DNA from: Tritrichomonas musculus
Lineage: Eukaryota > Parabasalia > Tritrichomonadida > Tritrichomonadidae
Length of the DNA stretch: 64,000 bases
NCBI GenBank assembly: GCA_039105265.1
Contig: JAPFFF010000072.1
Span: 124,001-188,000, forward strand
Direction: 5' to 3'
Part shown: positions 11,166 to 20,109 of the stretch, one piece after another
Layout: every line of letters starts with the position of its first letter
Position numbering within the stretch: the first letter of the stretch is position 1
Position numbers and translations under genes: made by a program
The notes under the pieces: model-generated
What the model was told of the DNA's origin: nothing
What the model saw: the letters and a program-made list of their open reading frames with translations, nothing else
Databases searched by the model: none

Positions 11166-11396
11166 GTGGTTCTTTTAATTAGCCAATTTCTTTGGCCATG
11201 TTTGATATTATATTTCTTTAATTCTGAGTTATTGAAAAAGATTTCAGAACAACAAAATGAAATTCTGAGAAAACAACTTGAAATTCAGCAAACAATCGAA
11301 GAATCAAGCAAGCAGATGATGAAGGAAATCACATTTTGTTGCTCGAAAATTGTTTTCAAATATTTTGTAAGTAGGAATCTCAGATATTTATTTTGA
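11166..11396 (+). pseudogene. Coiled-coil remnant
   Basis: The plus strand encodes a short heptad-like segment, ISEQQNEILRKQLEIQQTIE, after a hydrophobic stretch, but has no ATG and ends in an AT-rich tail. It overlaps the opposite-strand BTB-like scrap, so at most one of the two can be ancestral coding sequence over the shared bases. Similar coiled coils link domains in the BTB/Rab protein at 14.8 kb. Confidence 0.3.
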
Positions 11397-11625
11397 CTAT
11401 CATCAAAATCGATGTCATTGAATAAAATTGATGCCTGTCTTCCATATTTGTCATGCGTTCTTAATATATTTTCAATAAAATTTGGAAATGTTATTTTCAT
11501 AAATATTTGTATTAATTTTTGTGTAATTTTGATGAATCAAGAGTATTTGAATGGATATTTTCAGCTATATATTCATTTGTTGCTTCAATTAATTGATTAA
11601 CTTTGTATTTATTTGCAAGATATTT
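11397..11625 (-). pseudogene. BTB-like domain remnant
   Basis: On the minus strand, pieces read YLANKYKVNQLIEATNEYI and, after stops, FPNFIENILRTHDKYGRQ then YLRFLLTKYLKTIF. The first phrase matches the end of the trichomonad BTB-like module, where a helix ending in a 'tney-i-e-n' run precedes the BACK-like part. It is broken by stops and lacks both ends. Family placement is by pattern only. Confidence 0.35.
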
Positions 11626-11651
11626 AATAAAATGAAAAATTATATAATTTA

Positions 11652-12157
11652 TTAGATTGGATATTTTTTATTTAAAATGTGATGATATGCTTCTGTAGCA
11701 ATATATATAATTGAATTATCTAGATTCTCTCTATTTTCGGTGGATATTTCAAAATAATGAAGATTAAATTTATTAGAAAATATAGATATATCTTCTTGAG
11801 AAACTTTCCGTTGATTCACTAAATCACTTTTATTTCCAAGCAAAGCAATTGGCAATTTACGATCTTCAATGTTTTTTAGAATTATATTAATATATGAATT
11901 CTTATTAGTCAGATCAAACACAAGGAGAATTCCATGTGCTATTAATTTAAAGCCAAAAATCATATTTTGAGCTTTTTCGCTTGAGAATCCCATAATCGAA
12001 GCTCAATCAATTGACCATCAATAATGATGTTTTTTTTTAAAAATTGTTGAGGAATACTTGCACATTTTTGAGTTTCATTTTCATCTATATAGCTTCTAAT
12101 TATTGAAGTTTTCCCAACTAAATTTTCACCAATCAGAGCAATATTAACAATATTCAT
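11652..12157 (-). pseudogene. Rab-like small GTPase, single frameshift
   Basis: From an ATG at 12157 the minus strand encodes a P-loop GENLVGKTS, then a degenerate switch II (LWDSQA where Rabs have WDTAGQE). The frame changes once near 11970-11985, in a run of five A's, and continues ILLVFDLTNKNS, the guanine motif NKSD and EISTEN in place of the SAK motif. The length without the shift, about 168 residues, matches a minimal Ras-superfamily G domain. There is no C-terminal cysteine for prenylation. The weakened switch II and G5 plus the frame change suggest a dying gene; an assembly error in the A run would be the alternative. It resembles the Rab part of the fusion at 14.8 kb. Confidence 0.65.
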
Positions 12158-12647
12158 AGATATATGAATTTGAATAATGTGGCACATTCTATGAGATGCC
12201 TCAATTATTTTTGTGAGTTTATTTGTTTTATTTAAATTTAAAAAAATGATAATATAATAGTAAATAAAATTAGATTTTTGATTTAAAAATAAAAATTATT
12301 TATAAAAGTTAAGATGATATATTTAATTACAAAATTTTTATTTTTTTTTCTTTAAAAAGCATTTCTAATATAAATTCATATTTTTCTAATAATTTTAATG
12401 GTCTTTTTTGGAAAATGAATATTTGATATAATAGTTGTGATCGAAATAAAATGTTTTGTTCAATAATATTATGAAAAACGTATGAAGATTGCAATGAAAA
12501 TGGAGGTGGCACTATATTATCTCAAAAAAATTGAGAGCCATGGCTTTTTGTTTGCATATTTGGTCTTTCTTTTTAATGTTCTATCTCGACGAAGACTTGA
12601 ATTTTACAAACAATTTCGGCATTATTTTTTTCAAGATCCAAACATAT
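12158..12647. other. Spacer with a minus-strand ankyrin-like scrap
   Basis: Between 12512 and 12327 the minus strand is open and reads PPPFSLQSSYVFHNIIEQN and LLEKYEFILEMLFKEKK, similar in style to the N-terminal part of trichomonad ankyrin proteins, but no ATG is present. The rest is AT-rich. GGTGGCA at 12505-12511 is the inverse of TGCCACC at 14740-14746 beyond the transposase. Confidence 0.35.
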
Positions 12648-14225
12648 ATGGAAGATTCTAAAAAAACTACTATAATCTATCATTGTTCAAAATGTGGGAA
12701 ATATTTATTAAGCAAAACTGGTGCAAGCTTGCATAACTGTATCGGAAAAATTAATAGAAATCAAAACCGAAATGATGTTCATAAAAAAGCATTAGAATCA
12801 TTTTTACGCTATATCGCAACAGCCAATATTTCATTAAGATCTGCTACAAATCCATATCTTCAGTTGACTTTTCAAATACTTGATCAAACCTTTGTAATTC
12901 CAAACAGAAACAAGCTTTCAGAGGAATTAAAAAATCTTTCAAAAAGGATTCATCAAAATATGTTAACAAAAGTTGAAGGTAAAACAGTCTCACTGATGTG
13001 TGACGGAAGTTCACGATGGGGCGTTAAATACCAAGGAATAATTGTTTATACTTATAAACGATTATATGTTTATTCAGTAAATAGTGTACCAAACAATCAA
13101 TCATTAACATTGGCTGAATTAATAGCATCTGTAGTAAATGATTTGAGCAGAAATAACACAACTGTTGTTGCAGTTTGTTGTGACAATGCGCGTTCCAATA
13201 TATCTGCGTTCAATGGAAATAAAAACAGCGCACAACAAAAATCCGGTAAAAACTTTATACGACAACCATGCGCTGCACACACAGCAAATTTGGTGATAAA
13301 GGATTCCTTTGATTCAAAAGATGAATTTGGTTTTGTATACGAAATTATAACTTTTTTAATGAGGAATAAACCTGAAGAATCTTTCAGAAAAGGCTTTGCG
13401 CCAGCGTTGATTACAGAAAGATGGAGCTCACTTTTTAAATGCGTTCATTTTATCAGAATTAATTTTGGATTATATAAAGATCTTGACGATACTCAAATTA
13501 ATGAAGCTTTAAATAAAATTCAAGAATCAATCAGTTGGGAAAATTTAGAAAGAATTCTTGAAATTATGTGGAATTTTATCGAAACTGTTGAAAAAGACTA
13601 TTCTTGTATAGCTGATATAGTTCCAGCATATCTTATTGCAACTTCACAATTACAAGAAATTGATGCAAAGGCTTCTCAAAGAGTTTTGTTTCATTTGAAA
13701 AACAGATTTTATTCAACGTTATCGTTGAATTTGCCATTGGTTGCATTTCTCTTAACAAAGCCTGGGTTAATTTTTTATAGAAAGTATCACAAATCAGAAA
13801 ATAGAATTTTAATGGCTGCTATTAATGGTTTAGTTAGTTATCAAAAAGAGCGAAAATTTGAACAAATAACCATCGAAACTAATCGATATATTTTCGTTCA
13901 ATATTTGTCATTCTTTGATGAATCACAATTCAATGATGATGAAAAAGCAATTAATACATGGTTAAGAATTGCTAATGAGAATGTTTTGAAAATTCGTTCA
14001 TCTTTTTTCAAGCTAGCAATAGAAATATTGCAAATACCATCTTCTGAAGCAGCTGTCGAGCGGTTATTTGCAGCTCTTTCAAGAGCTACTAGAGGAGAAA
14101 TGTGCAATTCCAACGTTTCGTCACTTAATGCACGAATGATTGTGAAATTTGATAGTATTTTTAAGGAACTTGGTTCAATCAAATGGGAAGATTTTGCAGA
14201 AAAAATAGAACATTTTGATCTTTAA
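12648..14225 (+). CDS. hAT-family transposase, 525 aa, uninterrupted
   Basis: A DNA transposase. The N-terminus has a BED-like zinc-finger pattern, CSKCG then LHNC about 15 residues on. The catalytic region has the first aspartate in SLMCDGSSRWG and the second in VAVCCDNARSN, and the C-terminus carries the hAT dimerisation signature, EILQIPSSEAAVERLFAALS followed by RATRGEMC. Length is typical for a hAT protein without extra domains. The start is the ATG of MEDSKKTT; upstream in-frame codons are AT-rich and unlike protein. The open frame is complete, so it is a recent insertion or a maintained copy. The ends are unclear: GGTGGCA/TGCCACC match in inverse orientation around it, but I find no 8-bp duplication. 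It could supply transposase to the hAT-type MITEs here, though their ends differ from these. Confidence 0.87.
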   Translation: MEDSKKTTIIYHCSKCGKYLLSKTGASLHNCIGKINRNQNRNDVHKKALESFLRYIATANISLRSATNPYLQLTFQILDQTFVIPNRNKLSEELKNLSKRIHQNMLTKVEGKTVSLMCDGSSRWGVKYQGIIVYTYKRLYVYSVNSVPNNQSLTLAELIASVVNDLSRNNTTVVAVCCDNARSNISAFNGNKNSAQQKSGKNFIRQPCAAHTANLVIKDSFDSKDEFGFVYEIITFLMRNKPEESFRKGFAPALITERWSSLFKCVHFIRINFGLYKDLDDTQINEALNKIQESISWENLERILEIMWNFIETVEKDYSCIADIVPAYLIATSQLQEIDAKASQRVLFHLKNRFYSTLSLNLPLVAFLLTKPGLIFYRKYHKSENRILMAAINGLVSYQKERKFEQITIETNRYIFVQYLSFFDESQFNDDEKAINTWLRIANENVLKIRSSFFKLAIEILQIPSSEAAVERLFAALSRATRGEMCNSNVSSLNARMIVKFDSIFKELGSIKWEDFAEKIEHFDL

Positions 14226-14313
14226 GCTTTTTACATAGAAATAGCAAGATAAACTCTCTAAATAAACAAATATTTAATAAATTAAATTATTTTTTATATA
14301 AATTGCACAAAAA

Positions 14314-14428
14314 AAATCAACTGGAATTAAATCAGCGGGAATTAAATTAACCAGAATTAAATCAACCGGAATTAAATCAACCGGAATTAAATTAACCGGA
14401 ATTAAATCAACCGGAATTAAATCAACCA
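14314..14428 (+). repeat. 15-bp tandem repeat downstream of the hAT transposase
   Basis: About 7.5 copies of a 15-bp unit with consensus AATCAACCGGAATTA, some with AATTAACC or AATCAGCG. It lies 90 bp after the transposase stop. hAT elements often carry short subterminal repeats bound by the transposase, so this may be such a site; that role is inference. Confidence 0.85.
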
Positions 14429-14756
14429 AATTTTGATTAACAGAAAATAATCAAGCGGAATTTGAAAAAATTATCAAAAAAAAATCCCAAATTAACAAAT
14501 CCAGAAATTCAAGCTTTGAGGTATAAATCAATGCAATATATTAATTCACAAATTTTCTCAAAAATTAATACTTATTAAAAAAATAATTAAAAAAAAGGAT
14601 AAATTCATAAAATCTATGCAACTAGATATTTTTTACTCTAATATTATCATTTAAAAGCATGAAAAAATGGTATCTAAAAATAATTTGAGACCCGTCCTTT
14701 CAATTTTATTCAAAATTGAATGATGGTCCCAAATCATAATGCCACCCTAAATTCTC

Positions 14757-14762
14757 TCATTT
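14757..14762 (+). promoter_or_regulatory. Initiator-like TCATTT before the BTB/Rab gene
   Basis: TCATTT sits 40 bases before the ATG at 14797. It matches the trichomonad initiator form but is somewhat far from the start codon. Confidence 0.25.
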
Positions 14763-14796
14763 TTATTTATTGAAAAAGTTTAAAATAATTGTTGCA

Positions 14797-16122
14797 ATGT
14801 CTAAGATAAAATTAATCATGAATAATTCGACTTACACGCTTCCTCTATCTAGAGCAATCCTAAATAAGATTCCCGAAGACAAAGAATATATATATAACCA
14901 ACTTTTGTCCTTCCACCAATACCAAGTTCAATCTTCTGTTCCAAACGAGATTTTTCAATCATTTCTCGATTACTGGGAAAATGGTACAATTCCTCAAATA
15001 GATTTCATCAACATATGGTACTACTACACCCTTAAAGACGAATTTGGCATTTTGAGTGATCATCTTTCGTCACCAGAATATCAATCACTTTTTGACCTTG
15101 CATATTTGACCAACATGAATCAAACCCCGAATTTAAACAAATCTCACATTGAGAAACGAATTGCACACAATCTTGATTCTTACTTATCTAATCAATCAGA
15201 TAAACTATGCCGAATTCCGATAAACTCGCTGTACAACATTTTCAACCACCCAGAGCGAAATCTGACTGAATACGATAGAGCATATCACTTCATCGTTGAC
15301 AATGGCAGAAACGTAGATGAAAGCTTTTTCATCTTGCTTGGAAGTCTTGATGCAGGCAAATTCAGAGATCAAGAGAACAAGCGAGACGCATTTATTGGGA
15401 GGATGAACCACCTCGGCTTCGAGCCACGAAATGCAGATAACTTTGTTTTGGATATTGACCAGCAACTACAGAACTGCCGGCAGCAGATTGAACAACAACA
15501 AAGAAGCCTCGTTGAAGCCAATCAAAAAATTGAGCAACTTGAAGCAAATCAAAACAAAGCAAATCAAAACAAAGAAATTCTTTATAAAATTGTTGTTGTT
15601 GGTGATAACTTTGTTGGAAAAACAGCAATTTTAAAGCGACTTGTTATAGAGGAATTCGATGAAAATACTCAAGCAACAATTGGAGTAGAATTATTCTCTT
15701 ATTTACTTAAGGCTGGTAATGAGAATGTTAAGCTTCAAATTTGGGATACAACTGGTGTTGAAAGATTCAGATTTATTGCAGAAGTTTATTTTAAGAATGC
15801 AGTAGGTGCCGTACTTGTTTTCGACTTAACAAATAGACATTCATTCAATACTCTCAGTAGATGGATCGATACAATCACCAGTCTTTGCGCTCCAAACGCT
15901 TATGTCGTCCTCGTTGGAAACAAGAATGATCTTGGAGGCGAAAGGAAAGTTACAGAAGCTGAGGCTCAAGAATTTGCAAGAAGGAACAATATTCTTTACC
16001 TTGAAACATCTGCCAAAACAGATTATAATATCAAAGTTATTTTTGAAAGGCTTGCACAAGGAATCACCAACCGTATCAAAGAAAATATTATACAAACTAA
16101 TCAACCTCCAAATAATAGCTGA
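14797..16122 (+). CDS. BTB-like / coiled-coil / Rab GTPase fusion, 441 aa
   Basis: Residues 1-110 have the layout of the trichomonad BTB-like fold (SSVPNEIFQSFLDYWENG), and 115-215 a BACK-like helical part. About 222-262 is a Q/E/N-rich coiled coil. From 264 a complete Rab domain follows: P-loop GDNFVGKT (269-276), switch II IWDTTGVERF (W316), NKND (375-378) and ETSAKT (G5). The switch II position that is glutamine in almost all Rab/Ras proteins is V321, so intrinsic and GAP-driven GTP hydrolysis should be weak. The C-terminus ends QPPNNS with no cysteine, so it cannot be prenylated; membrane targeting would need a partner. It may act as a GTP-locked scaffold in trafficking or ubiquitin-adaptor complexes; that is inference. 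ATG chosen at 14797; the earlier codons are not ATG. Confidence 0.85.
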   Translation: MSKIKLIMNNSTYTLPLSRAILNKIPEDKEYIYNQLLSFHQYQVQSSVPNEIFQSFLDYWENGTIPQIDFINIWYYYTLKDEFGILSDHLSSPEYQSLFDLAYLTNMNQTPNLNKSHIEKRIAHNLDSYLSNQSDKLCRIPINSLYNIFNHPERNLTEYDRAYHFIVDNGRNVDESFFILLGSLDAGKFRDQENKRDAFIGRMNHLGFEPRNADNFVLDIDQQLQNCRQQIEQQQRSLVEANQKIEQLEANQNKANQNKEILYKIVVVGDNFVGKTAILKRLVIEEFDENTQATIGVELFSYLLKAGNENVKLQIWDTTGVERFRFIAEVYFKNAVGAVLVFDLTNRHSFNTLSRWIDTITSLCAPNAYVVLVGNKNDLGGERKVTEAEAQEFARRNNILYLETSAKTDYNIKVIFERLAQGITNRIKENIIQTNQPPNNS

Positions 16123-16303
16123 ATTCTTAATGATAATCGATGAAATTAAAGAAAATAAGTTAATTAATGTTCATTATTTTTATTTTTCATAATATTTTAA
16201 TAATTATTAAATTTTTCATACATAAGCTTGTTAAATTCTGATATCAATATCTAATGTACCCATAAAAATTTAAATTTGATATCAATATCGAAAATATTAA
16301 AAA

Positions 16304-16386
16304 CATAAAAGATTCTTTTCAATTCCATCTCTCTTTTCTCAAAAATCAATCATTTATATTAAAACAATATAAAAGAATCTTTTATG
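16304..16386. repeat. 16-bp inverted repeat
   Basis: CATAAAAGATTCTTTT (16304-16319) is repeated exactly in inverse orientation at 16371-16386, separated by 51 bp. It lies about 180 bp after the Rab-fusion stop and could form a hairpin in the 3' region or be a worn element core. Confidence 0.8.
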
Positions 16387-16557
16387 ATTGTAATTAGAAA
16401 ATTGATTATTAATATAATTTCTATTAGATTTCTTAAAATTGAAATACTTAATATCTATATCATGTGCCGAAACAACGATTTCTGATATTGATTAACTGAA
16501 TAACATCCAAGGTTTATTTCATATCAGAAAGCATGCCATTAATTAAGAGGTTTTCAT

Positions 16558-16731
16558 GTAGAGAAATCTTCAAATAAAAAAGAAAAAAATCCCAAAAAAG
16601 TTAAAAAAGAAAATAAGCAGCCGAAAAAAGGTCACAAAAATAAATCAAGCAAAAAGAAGCGAGCAAAAAGTGATTCTGATACAGATGATAATTGTGGTTG
16701 TAATCATTGTGGTAAAAAGGAAAAGAAATAG
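16558..16731 (+). pseudogene. Lysine-rich coding remnant with a CxCxxC tail
   Basis: A 57-codon stretch without ATG reads NKKEKNPKKVKKENKQPKKG and ends DTDDNCGCNHCGKKEKK before a TAG. Its lysine content and the acidic serine/aspartate patch before a Cys-rich end look like a genuine nuclear-type C-terminus. A stop lies just upstream in frame. It may be the 3' end of a dead gene or a second exon; I cannot identify it. Confidence 0.35.
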
Positions 16732-17212
16732 CAAATCAAATGATGAAGCTTCTAACTAATAATTATTCTTTAATAATAATGAATTATTCTTTAATAATAA
16801 AATTTTATTTGGTAAATTTCCGTACTTTTTTAGAAAAATCATTCATTTCTGAGATCTTTGAAGAAATCAGCATTCATTGCATAGTTATTTAAAATATGTT
16901 CTATAGAAATCAGTGAAGAAAAATATTTGAGAAGCTTTTGCATCATGAGAAATTTGTATCATTTTACCGAATAATTCATTGGTAATTCTTCCAAGTTACA
17001 CTATTTAACAGCTGAAAACTGTCGAAAATTTTATAAAATTTCCAAAATTTTTCAAAAAATTTCATTTCATTTTTAAAATTGTTTTCATTATTGATTGTAG
17101 CTTAATAATGAATCAAAATTAAAAGTTGGAGAAAATCTTTTTTTAACCTCCAATATATTCCAATTGTACGTGGTTTTCCAGTCTACAATCATGAATCTGA
17201 ATCAAAAAAATT

Positions 17213-17218
17213 AAAAAA
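17213..17218 (-). terminator. RNA polymerase III T-run after tRNA-Asp
   Basis: Six T's on the minus strand directly after the tRNA, with a second run of seven a few bases on, as expected for Pol III termination. Confidence 0.7.
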
Positions 17219-17220
17219 GA

Positions 17221-17292
17221 CTGGCCCAAGGGGAATCGAACCGCTACCTCGAGAATGACAATCTCGTATCCTTACCATTAGACTATAGGCCA
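17221..17292 (-). tRNA. tRNA-Asp (anticodon GTC)
   Basis: On the minus strand the acceptor arms TGGCCTA and TGGGCCA pair, with one G-T. The D-loop has GG, the anticodon stem is CGAGA/TCTCG around loop TTGTCAT, giving GTC, and the B-box is GGTTCGATTCC. The base after the acceptor is G, the usual Asp discriminator. The T-stem has one C-C mismatch, so function is likely but not certain. CCA is not encoded. 72 nt, no intron. Confidence 0.92.
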
Positions 17293-17847
17293 ATACGAAA
17301 TAAAGTATACATTTTCATGGCTCATAATATCAATAAATATGAAAAGTTAGAAGTTATTGGGAAAGGATAACTTTCGCAAGTATTCTGCTAAATCAAGAAT
17401 ATTCACTTTCGCAAGAATTAATCTGAATTATATATTAAATTTTGCTCATTCTGAAATAAATATATGTTCTGTTTATTTTGAATGGTTTTTCTATCCTTGA
17501 GTAGCTATGATAAGGTGAAATTTGACTTACTCTGTTAAGAAAATTAACCAAAAAAATCGTAAATTTAAAATATACCTCAAAATTATAACTATTTGCTTTT
17601 TTTGAAATAATTTTTTTTTATTTTTACATATTTTTTCAGGAATATACGTACCAGTGATCACTACAGGGCTGCGCAAAGCAGAATCGGGTTCCTTGAATTG
17701 CTGGATGAATCGAGAAGCTATTTGAACTAAAAAAGTATAAAAATATTCAAAAAGTTAAAATAAGATTCCCCCATTCAAAAAAGAAAAGTTGCTAAAATTG
17801 TTATTTTATTAAAAAAGAAAAGCAAATATAGTTGAAATTGTGTTTTA
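17293..17847. other. Spacer with a short GC-richer patch
   Basis: Mostly A/T runs. A patch at 17640-17720 has higher GC and, on the minus strand, reads FIQQFKEPDSALRSPVV before a stop, possibly the tail of something related to the neighbouring unrecognised ORF. Confidence 0.35.
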
Positions 17848-18620
17848 TTAAAAATTGGAATTGTCATCAGATAAATCATTTCTATGCCTTTGCATAATTG
17901 TTTGAGTAATTTCTTTGACAATTTCGTAGTCTAATGGAACTGTTCTTCCGATTTGGTTAAAATGCTCGTAAATTGCGAAAAAAACGTTGTTCAATGTGAA
18001 TAATAATACTTCATACCTTTTCCATATTGTTATAGATGTGAGAAGTCCTGCTTCACTGTTGTCCATATTTGGATTCGCTTCTCCTATCATCAGATCCATT
18101 TCCTGGGAACTCGTCTCTATTTGTGTATATTGGGCTCGTTGTTGGTTAACAGTTTCGTTAACAATATCGTTAACTGTCATCACACCAACTAACAACTCTG
18201 ACATGGCATCTGAAAGATCCTGTGGTATCAAAGGTTTGCCTTTCACCAACCTCTCAAAATTATCTTTATTTATGTGGACGATTAAAAATTCATGAATTCC
18301 TTGAAGTATAAATGCACTGAAGTGAACATTGGATGAAACAAAGCCACTACCTACTTGAATAGTGTCACTTTTTGCAAATAATAAGTATTTACAATTTTTG
18401 GCTCTCGGACTATCAAAGAAATTGTACCAGGCTTGTATAGAGCTTAGGTTCTGTGCTGAAATGTTCACGGTAGTAGGCTCAATAGTTTCGATGACTTCTT
18501 CGGTTTTTTCTCTACGGCTGAGTATAGCTTTATGGGTAAATCATGTATCTCTTGAACTGCTTCGGCTGTGACTTCAGGATAAGGCCGCACTTCAAAGCTC
18601 AAAGTAAGTTGTCTGCTCAT
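17848..18620 (-). pseudogene. Unrecognised ORF, probably from a mobile or foreign element
   Basis: The main open part (17848-18468) encodes about 200 residues with phrases WYNFFDSPRAKNCKYLLFAK and GIHEFLIVHINKDNFERLV, then an asparagine/glutamine-rich middle and a helical C-terminus. Coding-like sequence continues upstream to an ATG at 18620 (MSRQLTLSFEVRPYPEV). The region looks broken. I recognise no domain. Its GC and codon use are higher than the spacers and similar to the island at 19.5-20.8 kb, so it may belong to the same kind of element. Confidence 0.4.
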
Positions 18621-19489
18621 TGCAAAGTATTCTGTGAAGTCATCTGTGGTCTTTATTTTTTTTTTTAAAAAAAAAAAAAAAATTATGAAAAATTGATAAA
18701 ATGAAACTTTTTGTATGGTTTAAGCTCAGAAAAAGTTACTTTTTTCATAGCTTTTTGTTATAAATTAATAAACCTATATTTCAGTTTATTATCTAGGCTT
18801 TTTATTTAATTTTTTTTTTGGGAGATAATTTTTGACCCCAATCTCTTTTCCCCCCAACGGTTAAGGTCAATATTGACCCTGTATCGTACTTCAGAAAAAA
18901 TCGGCGAGAACTTTTTTGCACTTTTGTGAAAACCAATTTCAAAAAAATTTCTTCCATCCCGAGTAAGTTATTCTTAATTAGTATCTCATTGTAGTAATTA
19001 TAAAACCAATTTTTTCTTTTTTTGGTAAAAAAAAATATAAATCAATAATATTAATGATATCTCTTTATAAAAAAAATATATAAGATTTTCTTCACATATT
19101 CTTGCCTATGATGTTATAAATAACAATGTATGTTTACTAATTTTTTCAAAATTATACAATTAGCATTATTTGTAAAAAATTATAATTTAGCGAAAAAAGC
19201 AATTTTTATTTAATATAATTTCTTAATTTGCTTTCTTTTTTTAACGTTGGAATGAATATTTAATGGTATAAAATACATATTTTATCCGTCGTAGAAAATG
19301 GATAGATGATAAAGCTCTTCTTCGTGCTGATCATTTGGCAAATAATTATATTACATTTCATCAGATATATCTGATACAAGGAATGTCCACATGGTTTAGG
19401 CTCTGATGGTTTCTTTCTTTTTAATTTAGAATAGCTGAGGAAACCGTTTTTTTTTTTTTTTTTTTCATTCAAAAAAAAAAAAAAAAAAA
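18621..19489. other. Spacer with a dispersed repeat and homopolymers
   Basis: Contains one copy of the GGTCAATATTGACC repeat (18850-18932), long A and T runs, and a T-tract/A-tract inverted pair at about 19449-19490. No gene seen. Confidence 0.5.
18850..18932 (+). repeat. Dispersed repeat with GGTCAATATTGACC palindrome, copy 1
   Basis: The palindrome GGTCAATATTGACC at 18865-18878 is followed by (C/T)TGTATCGTAC, AGAAAAAA, GAACTTTTTTG and ACTTTTG. Preceding CGGTT(A/T)AGG is shared too. A second copy in the same orientation is at 19524-19604 and a shorter inverse copy at 26790-26826. Confidence 0.75.
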
Positions 19490-19523
19490 AAGGGAAATCG
19501 TAATCGCCCGTAATCGTAATCGC

Positions 19524-19604
19524 CCGTGGCGGTTTAGGTCAATATTGACCTTGTATCGTACCATAGAAAAAAAAGTCTGGAACTTTTTTGTACTTTTGCA
19601 AGAA
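19524..19604 (+). repeat. Dispersed GGTCAATATTGACC repeat, copy 2
   Basis: Palindrome at 19537-19550; about 80% like copy 1 over roughly 75 bp, in the same orientation, 672 bp away. Confidence 0.75.
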
Positions 19605-19613
19605 AAAGCATGG

Positions 19614-19705
19614 GTAGCTACTCATGGTTTTTTCTATATATATAAAAAAATATAAACCGAATATTTTTTTATTGTCTAAAATCGATAAAAACCATGAGTA
19701 GCTAC
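19614..19705. repeat. 19-bp perfect inverted repeat
   Basis: GTAGCTACTCATGGTTTTT (19614-19632) recurs exactly in inverse orientation at 19687-19705, around a 54-bp AT-rich loop. Confidence 0.85.
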
Positions 19706-19714
19706 AGTAGATAT

Positions 19715-19756
19715 GTTAGGGGGTGCTCCGCTCAATGAGCTCCGCACACCCCTAAC
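19715..19756. repeat. 42-base hairpin with GTTAGGGG stem
   Basis: Outer arms GTTAGGGG and CCCCTAAC pair, then TGC with GCA, a 3x3 internal loop, and GCTCA/TGAGC closing a one-base loop. It is one of the few GC-rich structures in this part of the window and lies about 350 bp before the Rep-like ORF. An origin role is only suggested by position. Confidence 0.8.
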
Positions 19757-19951
19757 GCAGTGAAACACCCCCCTCTGATCAGTCATTTACGTAGTTCGAC
19801 ACCGAAGTTCATCAACGACCACTCTATTGATGTAAACTGACTCACTTTCGATTCATAAGACCCATCGAATGGTCACTTGCGTAAGATCATATGCGCAGTA
19901 GGTCTATTATTTTTGGTTTGTACCGTTAAGAGTCGATCATTAACGAACAAT

Positions 19952-20007
19952 ATCACTAACGAACTTATCATAAATGTATATCACTAACGAAGTTATCATA
20001 AACGATC
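19952..20007 (+). repeat. Two 28-bp direct repeats (iteron-like)
   Basis: Copies starting at 19952 and 19980 share ATCACTAACGAA, TTATCATAAA and a short end; a partial relative ATCATTAACGAA occurs at 19937. Placed about 100 bp before the ORF at 20110. Confidence 0.75.
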
Positions 20008-20109
20008 CAGCTATTCTAAACCAATTTTAATTTAACTTTTTTATTCCTTCTACTGCATTAAACTAGCACAAGATCATCTCCGCATGTAACATTTTACTTT
20101 AAATGAAAC

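Larger units (their letters stand above)
16123..17212. other. AT-rich intergenic region
   Basis: About 1.1 kb with a 16-bp inverted repeat at 16304-16386, a lysine-rich coding scrap at 16558-16731 and a short direct repeat of AATTATTCTTTAATAATAA near 16760-16800. No intact gene seen. Confidence 0.5.

Noticed and set aside
11412-11600. Plus-strand frame opposite the BTB-like scrap
   Set aside because: Hydrophobic AT-driven residues only; the minus strand gives a better family pattern.
12502-14749. Full hAT element boundaries from GGTGGCA/TGCCACC
   Set aside because: Only seven bases match and the flanking 8-mers differ, so I do not claim these as the ends.
19449-19490. T-tract followed by A-tract as a terminator hairpin
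   Set aside because: Homopolymers of this kind are common in the window, and no gene ends there.
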